NCBI RefSeq assembly: GCF_002008225.1
Contig: NZ_MRDH01000039.1
Span: 124,001 to 188,000, forward strand
DNA: 64,000 nucleotides
Reading direction: 5' to 3'
From: Agrobacterium salinitolerans
Lineage (GTDB): Bacteria > Pseudomonadota > Alphaproteobacteria > Rhizobiales > Rhizobiaceae
Shown here: one piece after another, positions 19,244 to 27,987 of the stretch
Layout: each line of letters opens with the position of its first letter
Position numbering within the stretch: the first letter of the stretch is position 1
The notes under the pieces: model-generated
Told to the model about the DNA's origin: nothing
Databases searched by the model: none
What the model saw: only the letters and a program-made list of their open reading frames with translations
Position numbers and translations under genes: made by a program

Positions 19244-20170
19244 TCAGGCAGTGCCTTCGGCTTCTTTCTCATGTTTCAGCCCGATAACGGCGGATCCGAT
19301 CAGCCCCGGCTCGATGCGGCAGATGGCGGGCACGACCAGAGGGCGGTCGAAGCGCCTCAGAATGCGGCTCCTTACCACCTCGTCCAGAGCGGCGAGAAGG
19401 GCCTTCGAATTCGAAAGCCCGCCGCCGACCGGCACTATGGTTGCGCCGGTAACGTTGATCACCATTGCCAGAGGCGAGGCGAGAATATCGATAAGGACAT
19501 CGATGGTTCTTGCGGCCTTCGCATCGCCCGCCTGCCAGGCCGCAATGATGTCCTCGCTGGTCATCGCCTGCCGGTGAAGATGCGAATGCAGTTTTTCCAT
19601 GCCACGGGCGCTGCCGATTGCGTCGACGCAGCCGGTAAGCCCGCAACCGCATTCGAAACGCGGCAGCGAAACCGGCGGATTTCCGGCCAATGTCGCGGCC
19701 ACCGGCCCATGGCCCCATTCGCCGGCGAAACCGCCGTGGCTGTTGATGAGCTTGCCGTCGATCACCAGGCCGCCGCCGACACCCGTTCCGAGGATGACGC
19801 CGAAGACCACGCGATGACCCCGTCCGGAACCGATTTCCGATTCAGCGATCACGAAGCAATCCGCATCGTTCGATACGATGACGGGAAGGTTCAGCGCCTT
19901 TTCCAGCTCGTCCTTCAGGACCCTGCCATGGATGCTCTGAATATTGGCGACAGTGGCCTTGCCGGTATCGGGGTCGATGACGCCGGCAATCGACAGCGAC
20001 ACGCAGGCGGGTGTGCCGCCGCTATTGTCGATGATGGATTTCAGGCCGGCGGCGAAGTCTTCGAAACTGGTCTTGGGCGTCGGGATGCGCGGCACGGGCC
20101 GAATATCGTCGGGAGCGTAGGCAATCGCACCCTTGATGGTCGTTCCGCCTATATCGAAACAAACGATCAT
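19244..20170 (-). CDS. ROK-family sugar kinase (probable N-acetylglucosamine kinase)
   Basis: A cytoplasmic ROK-family kinase of 308 residues. MIVCFDIGGTTIKGA is the ATP-phosphate-binding start. GVIDPDTGKATVANIQSIHG, VSNDADCFVIAE and FGVILGTGVGGGLVIDGKL follow. GFAGEWGHGPV contains the family E-x-G-H active-site region, and ECGCGLTGCVD is the ROK zinc-binding Cys cluster. It is the last gene of the GntR-SIS-nagA-kinase operon, with only three bases between the nagA stop and its start region. It probably phosphorylates GlcNAc delivered by the ABC importer encoded to the right, feeding NagA. GlcNAc specificity is inferred from the operon; ROK kinases also act on glucose or ManNAc. Confidence 0.9.
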   Translation of the reverse strand: MIVCFDIGGTTIKGAIAYAPDDIRPVPRIPTPKTSFEDFAAGLKSIIDNSGGTPACVSLSIAGVIDPDTGKATVANIQSIHGRVLKDELEKALNLPVIVSNDADCFVIAESEIGSGRGHRVVFGVILGTGVGGGLVIDGKLINSHGGFAGEWGHGPVAATLAGNPPVSLPRFECGCGLTGCVDAIGSARGMEKLHSHLHRQAMTSEDIIAAWQAGDAKAARTIDVLIDILASPLAMVINVTGATIVPVGGGLSNSKALLAALDEVVRSRILRRFDRPLVVPAICRIEPGLIGSAVIGLKHEKEAEGTA

Positions 20171-20173
20171 GAT

Positions 20174-21346
20174 TCAGGCTCCGGAACGGGTGGCATCGTG
20201 GATTTTTTCTGCGCCGATCCATGTCGAATGCATCTGAAGGTCGGGTGTCAGCATGACGAAATCCGCATCGAATCCGGACAGGAGCTTACCCTTGCCGGAA
20301 GCGCCGACCGCCTCGGCGGGATAGGCAGACGCCATTCTCAAGGCCTCTTCCAGCGGTGTCGCCAGCTTTTCATGCATGAAACGGATGCAGGAAAGCATAT
20401 CGATATCCGCCCCCGCCAGCGTGCCGTCGGCCAGCGTCAGCCGGCCGCCGTTGCGATAGACACGCCTGCCGTTCAGTTCGAAACCGTCATCATCCGTTCC
20501 GATAGTAGACATGGCGTCGGTGACGAGGAAAATGCGGCCGGGACCATTCTTGGCGCGAAGCGCAATGCCGATCGCTGCGGGATCGACATGGAAACCATCG
20601 GCGATCAGCCCGCAATCCAGCTTGCCGTTCGAAAGTGCCGCGCCCGCCAGTCCCGGCTCGCGATGGCCGAGCGGGCTCATAGCGTTGAAGAGATGTGTCA
20701 CCATGGATGCGCCGGCCTCGGCATAGGCCGTCGCGACGCTGAGGCCCACATCGGTATGGCCGAGGCTGACGACGATGCCGGCTTTATGCAGCGCTGCGAC
20801 CTGCGTCTCGGTTACGTTTTCCGGGGCGATGGTTGTCAGCACAAAAGGAAGCTTCGCCTTGCAGCCCGTCAGAACAGCAAGATCGGCCGTTTCCATCTTT
20901 CGGATCAGCGCCGGGTCATGGGTGCCCTTGCGTGCGACAGAAAGATGCGGCCCTTCGAAATGCAGGCCGAGAAAGCCGGGCACCCCTGCTTCGTGCGCGG
21001 CGATGCCTGCTTCGGCGGCTTTGGCTGTGATATCCGGTCTGTCTGTTATGAGGGTGACCATCAGCGCCGTAGTGCCGAATTGCGCATGGGCCGAGCAGAT
21101 GCGGGCAATGCCTTCCACATCCGGCTCGTTGTTGAACATCACGCCGCCGCCGCCGTTGACCTGCAAGTCGATGAAGCCCGGCGCAATGAACAGTCCTTCC
21201 GCGTCGAAGATGTCGGCGTTTGCGGGCACGGATACGCGGTCGACGATGTCGGCAACGTGGCCATCATCGGTCACGAGCGCTTTGCCATCGTGCCACGCGA
21301 CGCCATCGAAAATACTGGCGCCGACAAATGCCTTGCTGCTGCTCAT
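20174..21346 (-). CDS. nagA: N-acetylglucosamine-6-phosphate deacetylase
   Basis: NagA removes acetate from GlcNAc-6-phosphate to give glucosamine-6-phosphate. It is an amidohydrolase-fold metalloenzyme of 390 residues. Visible landmarks are FIAPGFIDLQVNGGGGVMFN (in place of the usual DxHxHG metal motif, as in other NagA proteins), GLHFEGPHLSVARKGTHDPA with the metal-ligand Glu, SLGHTDVGLSVATAYAEAGA, MVTHLFNAMSPLGHREPGLA, CGLIADGFHVDP and FLVTDAMSTIGTDDDGF with the catalytic Asp. Its start overlaps the stop of the SIS-domain gene by four bases (ATGA), so the two are translationally coupled, and the kinase gene follows. The group forms a complete GlcNAc-to-Fru6P route. Confidence 0.95.
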   Translation of the reverse strand: MSSSKAFVGASIFDGVAWHDGKALVTDDGHVADIVDRVSVPANADIFDAEGLFIAPGFIDLQVNGGGGVMFNNEPDVEGIARICSAHAQFGTTALMVTLITDRPDITAKAAEAGIAAHEAGVPGFLGLHFEGPHLSVARKGTHDPALIRKMETADLAVLTGCKAKLPFVLTTIAPENVTETQVAALHKAGIVVSLGHTDVGLSVATAYAEAGASMVTHLFNAMSPLGHREPGLAGAALSNGKLDCGLIADGFHVDPAAIGIALRAKNGPGRIFLVTDAMSTIGTDDDGFELNGRRVYRNGGRLTLADGTLAGADIDMLSCIRFMHEKLATPLEEALRMASAYPAEAVGASGKGKLLSGFDADFVMLTPDLQMHSTWIGAEKIHDATRSGA

Positions 21347-22365
21347 TGGGTTTCCGTCACCTTTTTCAACGCCACCGGCGCATCCGGGTTGAAGCCGCGG
21401 GCACGCGACAATTGCTCGATGAAGCCGTAAAACGGTGCGATCAGCAACAGGGCGTCAGTCAGCGGATGATTGGTTTCCACGAAAGGCAGGGACTTCGCCG
21501 GGTTGCCCTTTGCGGAGGTGACAAAAACACTTGCGCCCTTGCCGGCGAGGCCGGCCGCGATATCCGTCACCGAGGTTTCGGCGCGGTCACGTGCGGCAAA
21601 GGCGATGACGGGAAATTTCGGTGCGACCAGCGAAACGGGGCCGTGCATGACTTCCGCCGACGAATAGGCCTCTGCGTGGAGCTCGCAGGTTTCCTTGCAT
21701 TTCAACGCGGCTTCCGCTGCGATGGCGAGGGCGGGACCGCGGCCCAGCATATAGAGCGATTCCTCGCCCCTGACCGCTTCGCTGATCTGGCTCCAGTCGA
21801 GCGCGATGGCCTTGGCGAAATTCTGCGGCAGGGCGTTGACGGCTTTGGCGAGCAGGCTGTCTTCCGTCCATTCGGCAAGGATCGCGAGGCCGGCGACGAT
21901 GGAGTTGACGAAGGATTTGGTTGCGGCCACCGCTTTTTCAGGGCCCGCCTGGATATTGATGGCGTGATTTGCCGCATCGCCGAGCGGGGAGGGCAGGGTA
22001 TTGACAAGCGAAAAGGTGAGCGCGCCGCCCTTGCGGGCGCTTTCCGACAGAGCGACGATGTCAGGGCTTTTACCCGATTGCGAGACGGCGAAGGCCGCCG
22101 CCCGGTCCAGCCGCAGCTTCGTCTGGTAGATCGAGGCGAGCGAGGGGCCGAGCGACGCGACCGGTAGACCGGTCTGCAATTCGATCGCATATTTCAAAAA
22201 ATGCGCGGCGTGGTCGGAGGAGCCGCGTGCAATGGTGACGATAACGGCCGGGTCACGGGCCTTCAGCCTGCCTCCGGCTTCGTGGAAGTCGGCATTGGCA
22301 TTGTCCAGCAGGCGAGCGACTGCATCGGGAATCTCATCGATTTCCTGGCGCATCAGGGTTGTCAT
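21343..22365 (-). CDS. SIS-domain glucosamine-6-phosphate deaminase (NagB-II type)
   Basis: A 340-residue protein with two SIS (sugar isomerase) domains, equivalent to the isomerase half of GlmS without the glutaminase domain. Domain 1 includes VTIARGSSDHAAHFLKYAIE and AVSQSGKSPDIVALSESARK. Domain 2 includes YMLGRGPALAIAAEAALKCK, KETCELHAEAYSSAEVMHGP and the C-terminal SRARGFNPDAPVALKKVTET, which matches the GlmS tail around its catalytic lysine. In nag operons that lack classic NagB this type acts as glucosamine-6-phosphate deaminase, giving fructose-6-phosphate and ammonia. It starts 28 bases after the GntR gene and overlaps nagA by four bases. The deaminase role is inferred from family and operon. 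Confidence 0.9.
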   Translation of the reverse strand: MTTLMRQEIDEIPDAVARLLDNANADFHEAGGRLKARDPAVIVTIARGSSDHAAHFLKYAIELQTGLPVASLGPSLASIYQTKLRLDRAAAFAVSQSGKSPDIVALSESARKGGALTFSLVNTLPSPLGDAANHAINIQAGPEKAVAATKSFVNSIVAGLAILAEWTEDSLLAKAVNALPQNFAKAIALDWSQISEAVRGEESLYMLGRGPALAIAAEAALKCKETCELHAEAYSSAEVMHGPVSLVAPKFPVIAFAARDRAETSVTDIAAGLAGKGASVFVTSAKGNPAKSLPFVETNHPLTDALLLIAPFYGFIEQLSRARGFNPDAPVALKKVTETQ

Positions 22366-22393
22366 CGTTTCGTGTCCTTGATCAAGAGATTTG

Positions 22394-23146
22394 TCACTCG
22401 GGCCCCATCGTCAGTTCGGCGACGAGGTCATAGGCGTCGCTGCGGTACAGCGCGCGGGATATTTCCATGAGGCGCCCGCTTTCCAGATAGGCCATTCGCT
22501 GAACGGAAAGCGCTGCCGAGCCCGGCGGAACCCCAAGCAGCAATGTTTCCTCATCGGTGAGGTTACGGGCGGAGATGCGCTGAATGGCGCGCACCGGGCG
22601 AATGCCGTTTTTCTCAAGCTCCAGATAAAGCGAGTTTTCCACCAATTGCGGGTCAGGCAGAATATCGCCCGGCAGGCTTGTGACTTCGAGCGCGATAGGT
22701 TGGTCATTGGCAAGCCGCAGGCGCGTGAGCCGGGCCACCATGGCCGATTGGGAAAGGCCGAGCGTCATCATCTCGTCTCCGGTCGGGTGGAACAGGCCCC
22801 TGTCCAGCCAGCGGGTGCTTGCCGTCATGCCGCGCCGGCGCATGTCCTCGGTAAACGAGGTGAGCTTGGTCAGGGGCTGCTGCATGCGGGTGATGGGCTT
22901 GACGACGAAAGTACCCGAGCCGTGCCGGCGAACGAGAAGACCGTCGCGGACGAGATCGTCCACCGCCTTGCGCACCGTGACGCGGCTGACGCAGGCGCTT
23001 TCGGCGATATCCCGCTCCGGCGGCAAGGCGTCGCCGTGCTTCAGGCGGCCGCCATTGATGGCGTCTTCAATCGTCTGGCGCAGTTTCAGGTAAAGCGGGC
23101 CGCCGCCTGATTGCAGGTCGTCCAGATTAAGCGCTGCCCCGTTCAT
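22394..23146 (-). CDS. GntR/HutC-family regulator of the amino-sugar locus
   Basis: A 250-residue transcription factor. The N-terminal winged helix-turn-helix (about residues 15-85) includes LPPERDIAESACVSRVTVRK and AVDDLVRDGLLVRRHGSGTF. The C-terminal UTRA effector domain (about 100-245) includes ISARNLTDEETLLLGVPPGS and the terminal ALYRSDAYDLVAEL. The layout matches NagR/DasR-type repressors that respond to GlcN-6-P or GlcNAc-6-P. It is the first gene of the nag operon and divergent from the dehydrogenase/ABC operon. The 450-base space between, which has an 11-bp element in two inverted copies, is the expected site of action. The effector is inferred. Confidence 0.92.
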   Translation of the reverse strand: MNGAALNLDDLQSGGGPLYLKLRQTIEDAINGGRLKHGDALPPERDIAESACVSRVTVRKAVDDLVRDGLLVRRHGSGTFVVKPITRMQQPLTKLTSFTEDMRRRGMTASTRWLDRGLFHPTGDEMMTLGLSQSAMVARLTRLRLANDQPIALEVTSLPGDILPDPQLVENSLYLELEKNGIRPVRAIQRISARNLTDEETLLLGVPPGSAALSVQRMAYLESGRLMEISRALYRSDAYDLVAELTMGPE

Positions 23147-23219
23147 CCATAACCTCTGTCACGATCCATGTAGTCGGCGATATGGCCGGCTCTGGCTATA
23201 TCATATGCCACGCAATCGG

Positions 23220-23380
23220 CAATACCAAAATAGAACCATTACTGGATTTGTACGATTAATCGGTGGTTTTTTCGATCTTTTGCCGAATAATGAGGCTTAA
23301 TGCTTGATATTTTCGCATTAACCAAAAAAATTTTCCCGATAACGGAATTGCTCTGGACGATTGGCATTTTTTTGGTATTG
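23220..23380. promoter_or_regulatory. Divergent control region with two inverted CAATACCAAAA elements
   Basis: Within the 450-base gap 23147-23596, CAATACCAAAA at 23220-23230 recurs in inverted orientation as TTTTGGTATTG at 23370-23380. The core TTGGTAT resembles half-sites bound by NagR-type GntR/HutC repressors (for example TTGGTATAG-like). A perfect palindrome CGATTAATCG is at 23253-23262. The gap is AT-rich and codes for nothing convincing. Assignment to the neighbouring GntR protein is inference; each element is a half-site without a good second arm next to it. Confidence 0.5.
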
Positions 23381-23596
23381 TTTTTTGTGTCGGTGGTCGG
23401 CGGCGATCCGTTTCGCATCCGTCGCGCCGGAAAATCGGTTTCCGACTCGCGGCAGCGTTTGCGAAATCGAATTTAGCTTGACCGTTGTGAAAATTAATTT
23501 CATCGTGGCAAGAAATTATCGCAGATATCTGGACGACCAGCAGAGAAATGGTCGCGTTTGCGAAAATGAATTACGAATGAACAGGGAACAAAGTTC

Positions 23597-24778
23597 ATGA
23601 AGGTGGGAATTATCGGACTCGGATTCCGTCTCGGTTATCTGGGCTACGTTTTTCATGAGATCGACAAGGATTTCGAGATCGTCGGTTATGTCGATCCCGC
23701 GCCGGCGGGCCTGCCGGGCCTGCAGGAAAAGGGCATTTCAGCCGGTAAGACTTACGATAGTCCCGAGGCGTTGATCGCAAACGAAAAATTCGATCTCTTG
23801 ATGATCGGCTCGCCGAACCACATGCATCTGGAGCATATCCGTATCGGGCTTGAGGCCGGCTGCACCATCTTCTCGGAAAAACCCATCGTCGTCAGCATCG
23901 AGGAAAGCCTCGAGCTTGCCCGGTTACTCAACAAGCATGGTCACGAGCGGCTGCTCGTTGGTCTCGTTTTGCGTTATTCCCCGCTCTACCGCGATCTGCG
24001 CGCCGCACAGGCGGAAGGCAAGCTGGGCGATGTCGTTTCCATCGAGGCCTCGGAGCATATCCCGCCCTATCACGGCGCATTCTTCATGCGCGACTGGCGA
24101 CGTTACGAAAATTACTCCGGCTCGTTCATGCTGGAAAAATGCTGCCACGACCTCGATCTCTATAATGGCGTGGTCGGTGCGCGGCCGCGTTTCGTGTCGA
24201 GCTTTGGCGGACGCAAGAGCTTCACGCCGGCAAACGCGCCGCAGAATGACGGCATCAACGATATGGAGGTCTACCATCGCAAGCCGAGCGGCTGGATGGG
24301 TTCCGACAAGGTTTTTGACAGCGACGGCGACATCATCGATTACCAGACGGCCATCGTCGAATATGAGAACGGCGCATCGCTTGCCTTCCATACCAATCTC
24401 AACGTTCCCGACGATTTCCGCCGTTTCTGCGTCATCGGCGCCAAGGGTATGGCAGAGGGCGATTTCGTGCGCGGCTTCCTGAACGTGCACAATGCCCGGA
24501 CCAATGAAAAAACCGTGGCCAAGACCTATTCTGCGGCAACCGCGCTTTCACAGCATTATGGTGCGGACGAGCAGATGGCGGAGGACGTCATCGCCCATAT
24601 CGTCAAGGGCGCGCCCTTGCCGGTTTCCGCGCTCGACGCGATTGAGGCCGGCATTCTGGCGCTTGCCATGGACGAAGCGCGCCATGGCCGCAAGGTGATC
24701 GATCTCAAGCCGGTATGGGAGGAGTACGATCTTGCACTGCACGGTCAGCTGAAATCCCCCGCCGCGAAATCGGCTTAA
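23597..24778 (+). CDS. Gfo/Idh/MocA-family oxidoreductase
   Basis: A 393-residue NAD(P)-dependent sugar dehydrogenase of the Gfo/Idh/MocA family. The N-terminal Rossmann fold starts MKVGIIGLGFRLGYLGYVFH and includes NHMHLEHIRIGLEAGCTIFS followed by EKPIV, the family's active-site lysine motif. RDWRRYENYSGSFMLEKCCH then DLDLYNGVVGARP lies in the C-terminal alpha/beta domain with the likely catalytic HD pair. It is the first gene of the plus-strand operon, 12 bases before the first permease gene, and opposite the nag operon. It may oxidise an imported sugar or process a GlcNAc-containing disaccharide (some family members are glycosidases); the substrate is unknown. Confidence 0.9.
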   Translation: MKVGIIGLGFRLGYLGYVFHEIDKDFEIVGYVDPAPAGLPGLQEKGISAGKTYDSPEALIANEKFDLLMIGSPNHMHLEHIRIGLEAGCTIFSEKPIVVSIEESLELARLLNKHGHERLLVGLVLRYSPLYRDLRAAQAEGKLGDVVSIEASEHIPPYHGAFFMRDWRRYENYSGSFMLEKCCHDLDLYNGVVGARPRFVSSFGGRKSFTPANAPQNDGINDMEVYHRKPSGWMGSDKVFDSDGDIIDYQTAIVEYENGASLAFHTNLNVPDDFRRFCVIGAKGMAEGDFVRGFLNVHNARTNEKTVAKTYSAATALSQHYGADEQMAEDVIAHIVKGAPLPVSALDAIEAGILALAMDEARHGRKVIDLKPVWEEYDLALHGQLKSPAAKSA

Positions 24779-24790
24779 GGGGGCGGCGCG

Positions 24791-25675
24791 ATGGATGCGA
24801 AACGCAGCGCGGTCGTCTTCGCCTGGCTTCTTCTTCTGCCGGCGCTTTTATACATCACGGTTATCGTTGCTTATCCGCTCGTCGATACCTTCATCCTGTC
24901 CTTTACCGATGCGTCGCTTAGAAAAACGACGAACTGGGTCGGTTTCATCAACTACGAGAAGATTTTCAACGCGACTTTTGCCGATGTCATCACGCGGACC
25001 TTCATCTGGACGTTCTTTTCCGTCTCGATAAAGATGATTATCGGCACATTGGGTGCGGTTTTGCTGAATTCGGCCGTGCCTGGCCGGGCGCTCTTCCGTC
25101 TCCTGACCATGCCGCCATGGATCGTGCCGATGGCTATCGGCATCTTCATGTGGGGCTGGATGTATAACGGCCAGTTCGGCATGATTTCCGGCGTGCTCCA
25201 GAACATCGGTCTGGTGGATGGGCCGGTCGCGTTCCTCGCTTACGGCAATACGGCCTTCTGGGCAACGATCATCACCGACGTCTGGATCGGTGTGCCAATG
25301 GTTACGCTCTATCTGCTGGCCGCCATTCAGGCCATCCCGCAGGATCTCTACGAGGCCGCGTGGACAGATGGGGCAAGCCGCCTCTACCGCTTCCGCCGCA
25401 TCACGTTGCCACTCATGCTGCCTGCGATGATTACCATGTCGATGATCTCGCTGATTTCGACTTTCAATTCCTTCGATATCATCTGGATCCTGACGCAGGG
25501 CGGTCCGACTGGCCAGACCACGACCATGATCATCGACACGTACAAGACGGCGATCGGTTCTTACAAATACGGTGAAGGTGCTGCGCGCGCCGTGCTGATC
25601 TGCATCTTCCTGTCGATCTTTACCTATTTCTACTTCCGCATCACCAGCCGCATCTCGCAGGAGGCCAGCCGATGA
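24791..25675 (+). CDS. Sugar ABC transporter permease (MalF/UgpA type)
   Basis: A 294-residue inner-membrane permease of the carbohydrate ABC class with about six membrane spans. The N-terminus has AWLLLLPALLYITVIVAYPL and the cytoplasmic EAA loop reads LYEAAWTDGASRLYRFRRIT followed by LPLM. It is one half of the transmembrane channel; its partner begins at 25672 with an ATGA overlap. The operon also holds the binding protein and ATPase. S. meliloti has a similar gene group assigned, from memory, to N-acetylglucosamine uptake. Together with the neighbouring nag operon this makes GlcNAc or chitooligosaccharides the most likely cargo. Confidence 0.92.
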   Translation: MDAKRSAVVFAWLLLLPALLYITVIVAYPLVDTFILSFTDASLRKTTNWVGFINYEKIFNATFADVITRTFIWTFFSVSIKMIIGTLGAVLLNSAVPGRALFRLLTMPPWIVPMAIGIFMWGWMYNGQFGMISGVLQNIGLVDGPVAFLAYGNTAFWATIITDVWIGVPMVTLYLLAAIQAIPQDLYEAAWTDGASRLYRFRRITLPLMLPAMITMSMISLISTFNSFDIIWILTQGGPTGQTTTMIIDTYKTAIGSYKYGEGAARAVLICIFLSIFTYFYFRITSRISQEASR

Positions 25676-26529
25676 CTGACAAGAATGCGATGATCAACCG
25701 CTACAGGTGGTATGAAATCGTCGGGATTTATTGCGGCATCGCCGTATTCCTGACTTTCGTGCTGGCGCCCTTCGTGGAAGGATTTCTGGTTTCGCTGAAG
25801 CCGCTCAGTCTGCTTTTCTCATCGCCCTACACGTTCTGGCCGGAAAACGGTTCCTTCGAGGCCTACCGGACCATGTGGGTCAGCGTTCCCGGTTTTGCCC
25901 GCTACGTTTTCAACTCCTTCTTCATCTCCACCATTTCGACCATTATCGTCCTTATTCTGGTGGTGCCGGCCTCCTATGCTTTCGCCCGTTTCAAGTTTCG
26001 CGGACGAGGGCAATTGCTTGGCGCATTTCTCGCGATCAACATGTTCTCGGGCGCCGTGCTTCTGATCCCGCTTTTCCGGCTGATGCGCAACATGGGTGTG
26101 CTGAACACCTATCTGGCAATGATCATTCCCGGCGCGGCCTTCCTGATCCCCACCGCCATCTGGCTTTTGCGCACCTATATGCTGCGTATCCCGCGGGAAC
26201 TGGAAGAAGCGGCCTATGTGGACGGTGCGAGCTATTTCTATACTTTCCGCCGGGTGATCCTGCCGCTGGCGATGCCGGGCATCGCAGTGGTCTCCATCAC
26301 CACCTTCATCGGCGCCTATGCCCAGCAGTTCATCTTCGCGCTCACCTTCAATTCCAAGACCGAATATATGCCGCTGCCCATCGGCCTCTTCGCTTATTTC
26401 GGTCGTCAGGAAGTCATCTGGAATGAGTTGATGGCGGCCAGCTTCGTCGGCATTGCGCCGGCGATGGTCGTGATCTTCTTCATGCAACGATATCTCGTCA
26501 GCGGCCTTACCGCCGGCGCGGTGAAATAA
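25672..26529 (+). CDS. Sugar ABC transporter permease (MalG/UgpE type)
   Basis: The second channel subunit, 285 residues with about six membrane spans. The EAA loop is ELEEAAYVDGASYFYTFRRV followed by ILPLAMPGIAVV. The long first periplasmic loop and the segment FRGRGQLLGAFLAINMFSGA are typical of the MalG group. Its ATG overlaps the stop of the first permease by four bases, so the two are coupled. The binding-protein gene starts 38 bases later. Cargo is probably GlcNAc or a GlcNAc oligomer, inferred from the nag genes alongside. Confidence 0.92.
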   Translation: MTDKNAMINRYRWYEIVGIYCGIAVFLTFVLAPFVEGFLVSLKPLSLLFSSPYTFWPENGSFEAYRTMWVSVPGFARYVFNSFFISTISTIIVLILVVPASYAFARFKFRGRGQLLGAFLAINMFSGAVLLIPLFRLMRNMGVLNTYLAMIIPGAAFLIPTAIWLLRTYMLRIPRELEEAAYVDGASYFYTFRRVILPLAMPGIAVVSITTFIGAYAQQFIFALTFNSKTEYMPLPIGLFAYFGRQEVIWNELMAASFVGIAPAMVVIFFMQRYLVSGLTAGAVK

Positions 26530-26567
26530 TCAACAACCGGAACGACCACCAAAACGGGAGACTACCT

Positions 26568-27800
26568 ATGGCACTGAAACATTACGGATTGGCGCTCTGC
26601 GCTTTCGCATTTGCCGGTTCCACTGCCCTTACGACGGTGACGGCGCACGCCGCCGACAAGGAGATCAGCTGGATCTATTGCGGCGACAAGATGGACCCCA
26701 TCCATGAGAAGTACATCAAGGAATGGGAAGGCAAAAACGAAGGCTGGAAGGTCGTGCCGGAAGTCGTCGGCTGGGCCCAGTGCCAGGATAAGGCGACCAC
26801 GCTCGCCGCTGCCGGCACGCCGGTCGCCATGGCCTATGTCGGTTCGCGCACGCTGAAGCAGTTCGCGCAGAACGATCTCATCGTTCCGGTGCCGATGACG
26901 GAAGACGAAAAGAAAAGCTATTATCCCAACATCGTCGATACGGTCACTTTCGAAGACACGCAGTGGGGCGTGCCGGTCGCCTTCTCGACCAAGGCGCTCT
27001 ACTGGAACAAGGACCTGTTCAAGCAGGCAGGTCTCGATCCTGAAACGCCGCCGAAGACCTGGGCCGAAGAAATCGCCTTTGCCAAGCAGATCAAGGAAAA
27101 GACCGGCGTTGCCGGTTACGGTCTGTCCGCCAAGACCTTTGACAACACCATGCACCAGTTCATGCACTGGGTTTATACCAATAATGGCAAGGTGATCGAC
27201 GGCGACAAGATCACGGTCGACAGCCCGCAGGTTGTCGAGGCACTGAAAGCCTACAAGGACATCACGCCCTATTCCGTCGAAGGCCCGACGGCCTATGAGC
27301 AGAACGAAATTCGCGCCATCTTCCTCGACGGCAAGGTTGGCATGATCCAGGCAGGTTCTGGTGCGGCCACGCGCCTGCAGGAAACCAAGATCAACTGGGG
27401 CATCGCGACCTTGCCGCTCGGCCCGGAAGCCAAGGGTCCCGGCACGCTGCTCATCACGGACAGCCTTGCGATCTTCAAGGGAACGGGCGTGGAAGAAAAG
27501 GCGACCGAATTCGCCAAATTCATCACCTCGCCTGGTCCGCAGGGTGAATACGAATTGCAGGGCGGCGCCGGCCTCACCCCGCTGCGTCCGTCGCCGAAGG
27601 TCGATGAGTTCATCGCCAAGGATCCCTTCTGGAAGCCGCTGATCGACGGTATCGCCTATGGCGGTCCCGAGCCGCTCTTCACGGACTACAAGGGTTTCCA
27701 GGACACGATGATCGAGATGGTGCAGTCTGTCGTCACGGGCCAGGCAACACCGGAAGATGCCGCGAAGAAAGCGGCTTCGGCTCTCGAGCAGTATAAATAA
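26568..27800 (+). CDS. Periplasmic sugar-binding protein of the ABC importer
   Basis: A 410-residue family 1 extracellular binding protein with a Sec signal peptide (hydrophobic LALCAFAFAGSTALTTV, cleavage likely after AHA at about residue 28). The mature protein shows the MalE-like features KYIKEWEGKNEGWKVVPEVV, GVPVAFSTKALYWNKDLFKQ, PPKTWAEEIAFAKQIKEKTG and GKVGMIQAGSG. It captures the sugar in the periplasm and delivers it to the two permeases encoded just upstream. A stable hairpin without a U-run follows the stop, typical after highly expressed binding-protein genes. The strong ribosome site GGGAG precedes ATG 26568. Ligand assignment (GlcNAc/chitobiose) rests on context. Confidence 0.92.
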   Translation: MALKHYGLALCAFAFAGSTALTTVTAHAADKEISWIYCGDKMDPIHEKYIKEWEGKNEGWKVVPEVVGWAQCQDKATTLAAAGTPVAMAYVGSRTLKQFAQNDLIVPVPMTEDEKKSYYPNIVDTVTFEDTQWGVPVAFSTKALYWNKDLFKQAGLDPETPPKTWAEEIAFAKQIKEKTGVAGYGLSAKTFDNTMHQFMHWVYTNNGKVIDGDKITVDSPQVVEALKAYKDITPYSVEGPTAYEQNEIRAIFLDGKVGMIQAGSGAATRLQETKINWGIATLPLGPEAKGPGTLLITDSLAIFKGTGVEEKATEFAKFITSPGPQGEYELQGGAGLTPLRPSPKVDEFIAKDPFWKPLIDGIAYGGPEPLFTDYKGFQDTMIEMVQSVVTGQATPEDAAKKAASALEQYK

Positions 27801-27813
27801 TCTTTCATGAGCA

Positions 27814-27842
27814 CGGATGCGGGCGGGAGCCGTCCGCATCCG
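27814..27842 (+). other. Stable intercistronic hairpin between binding-protein and ATPase genes
   Basis: CGGATGCGGGC (27814-27824) pairs with GTCCGCATCCG (27832-27842) around GGGAGCC, an 11-bp stem with one G-U pair and no T-run. It lies 14 bases after the binding-protein stop. The 187-base gap to the ATPase gene holds no other feature that I can see. Such structures commonly protect binding-protein mRNA from 3' decay and give it higher abundance than downstream genes; that role is inference here. Confidence 0.55.
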
Positions 27843-27987
27843 GCAAGTTTCGCCGAGGGAACGCCTGCGTCTTCCGGGATGCTCTTTCCCCTGTTTTTCA
27901 ACGGTTCCGATCCGGTGTGGCTTTGCCCCTGTTTCGGAACATCTCTGAACGCGGCCTGATGTCGGCCGCTGACGGGAGAGGCAAGTC

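Noticed and set aside
19271-21430. A 719-codon open frame on the plus strand opposite the kinase and nagA genes
   Set aside because: It spans two real genes and the start of a third on the other strand; its translation is low-complexity and shows no family motif.
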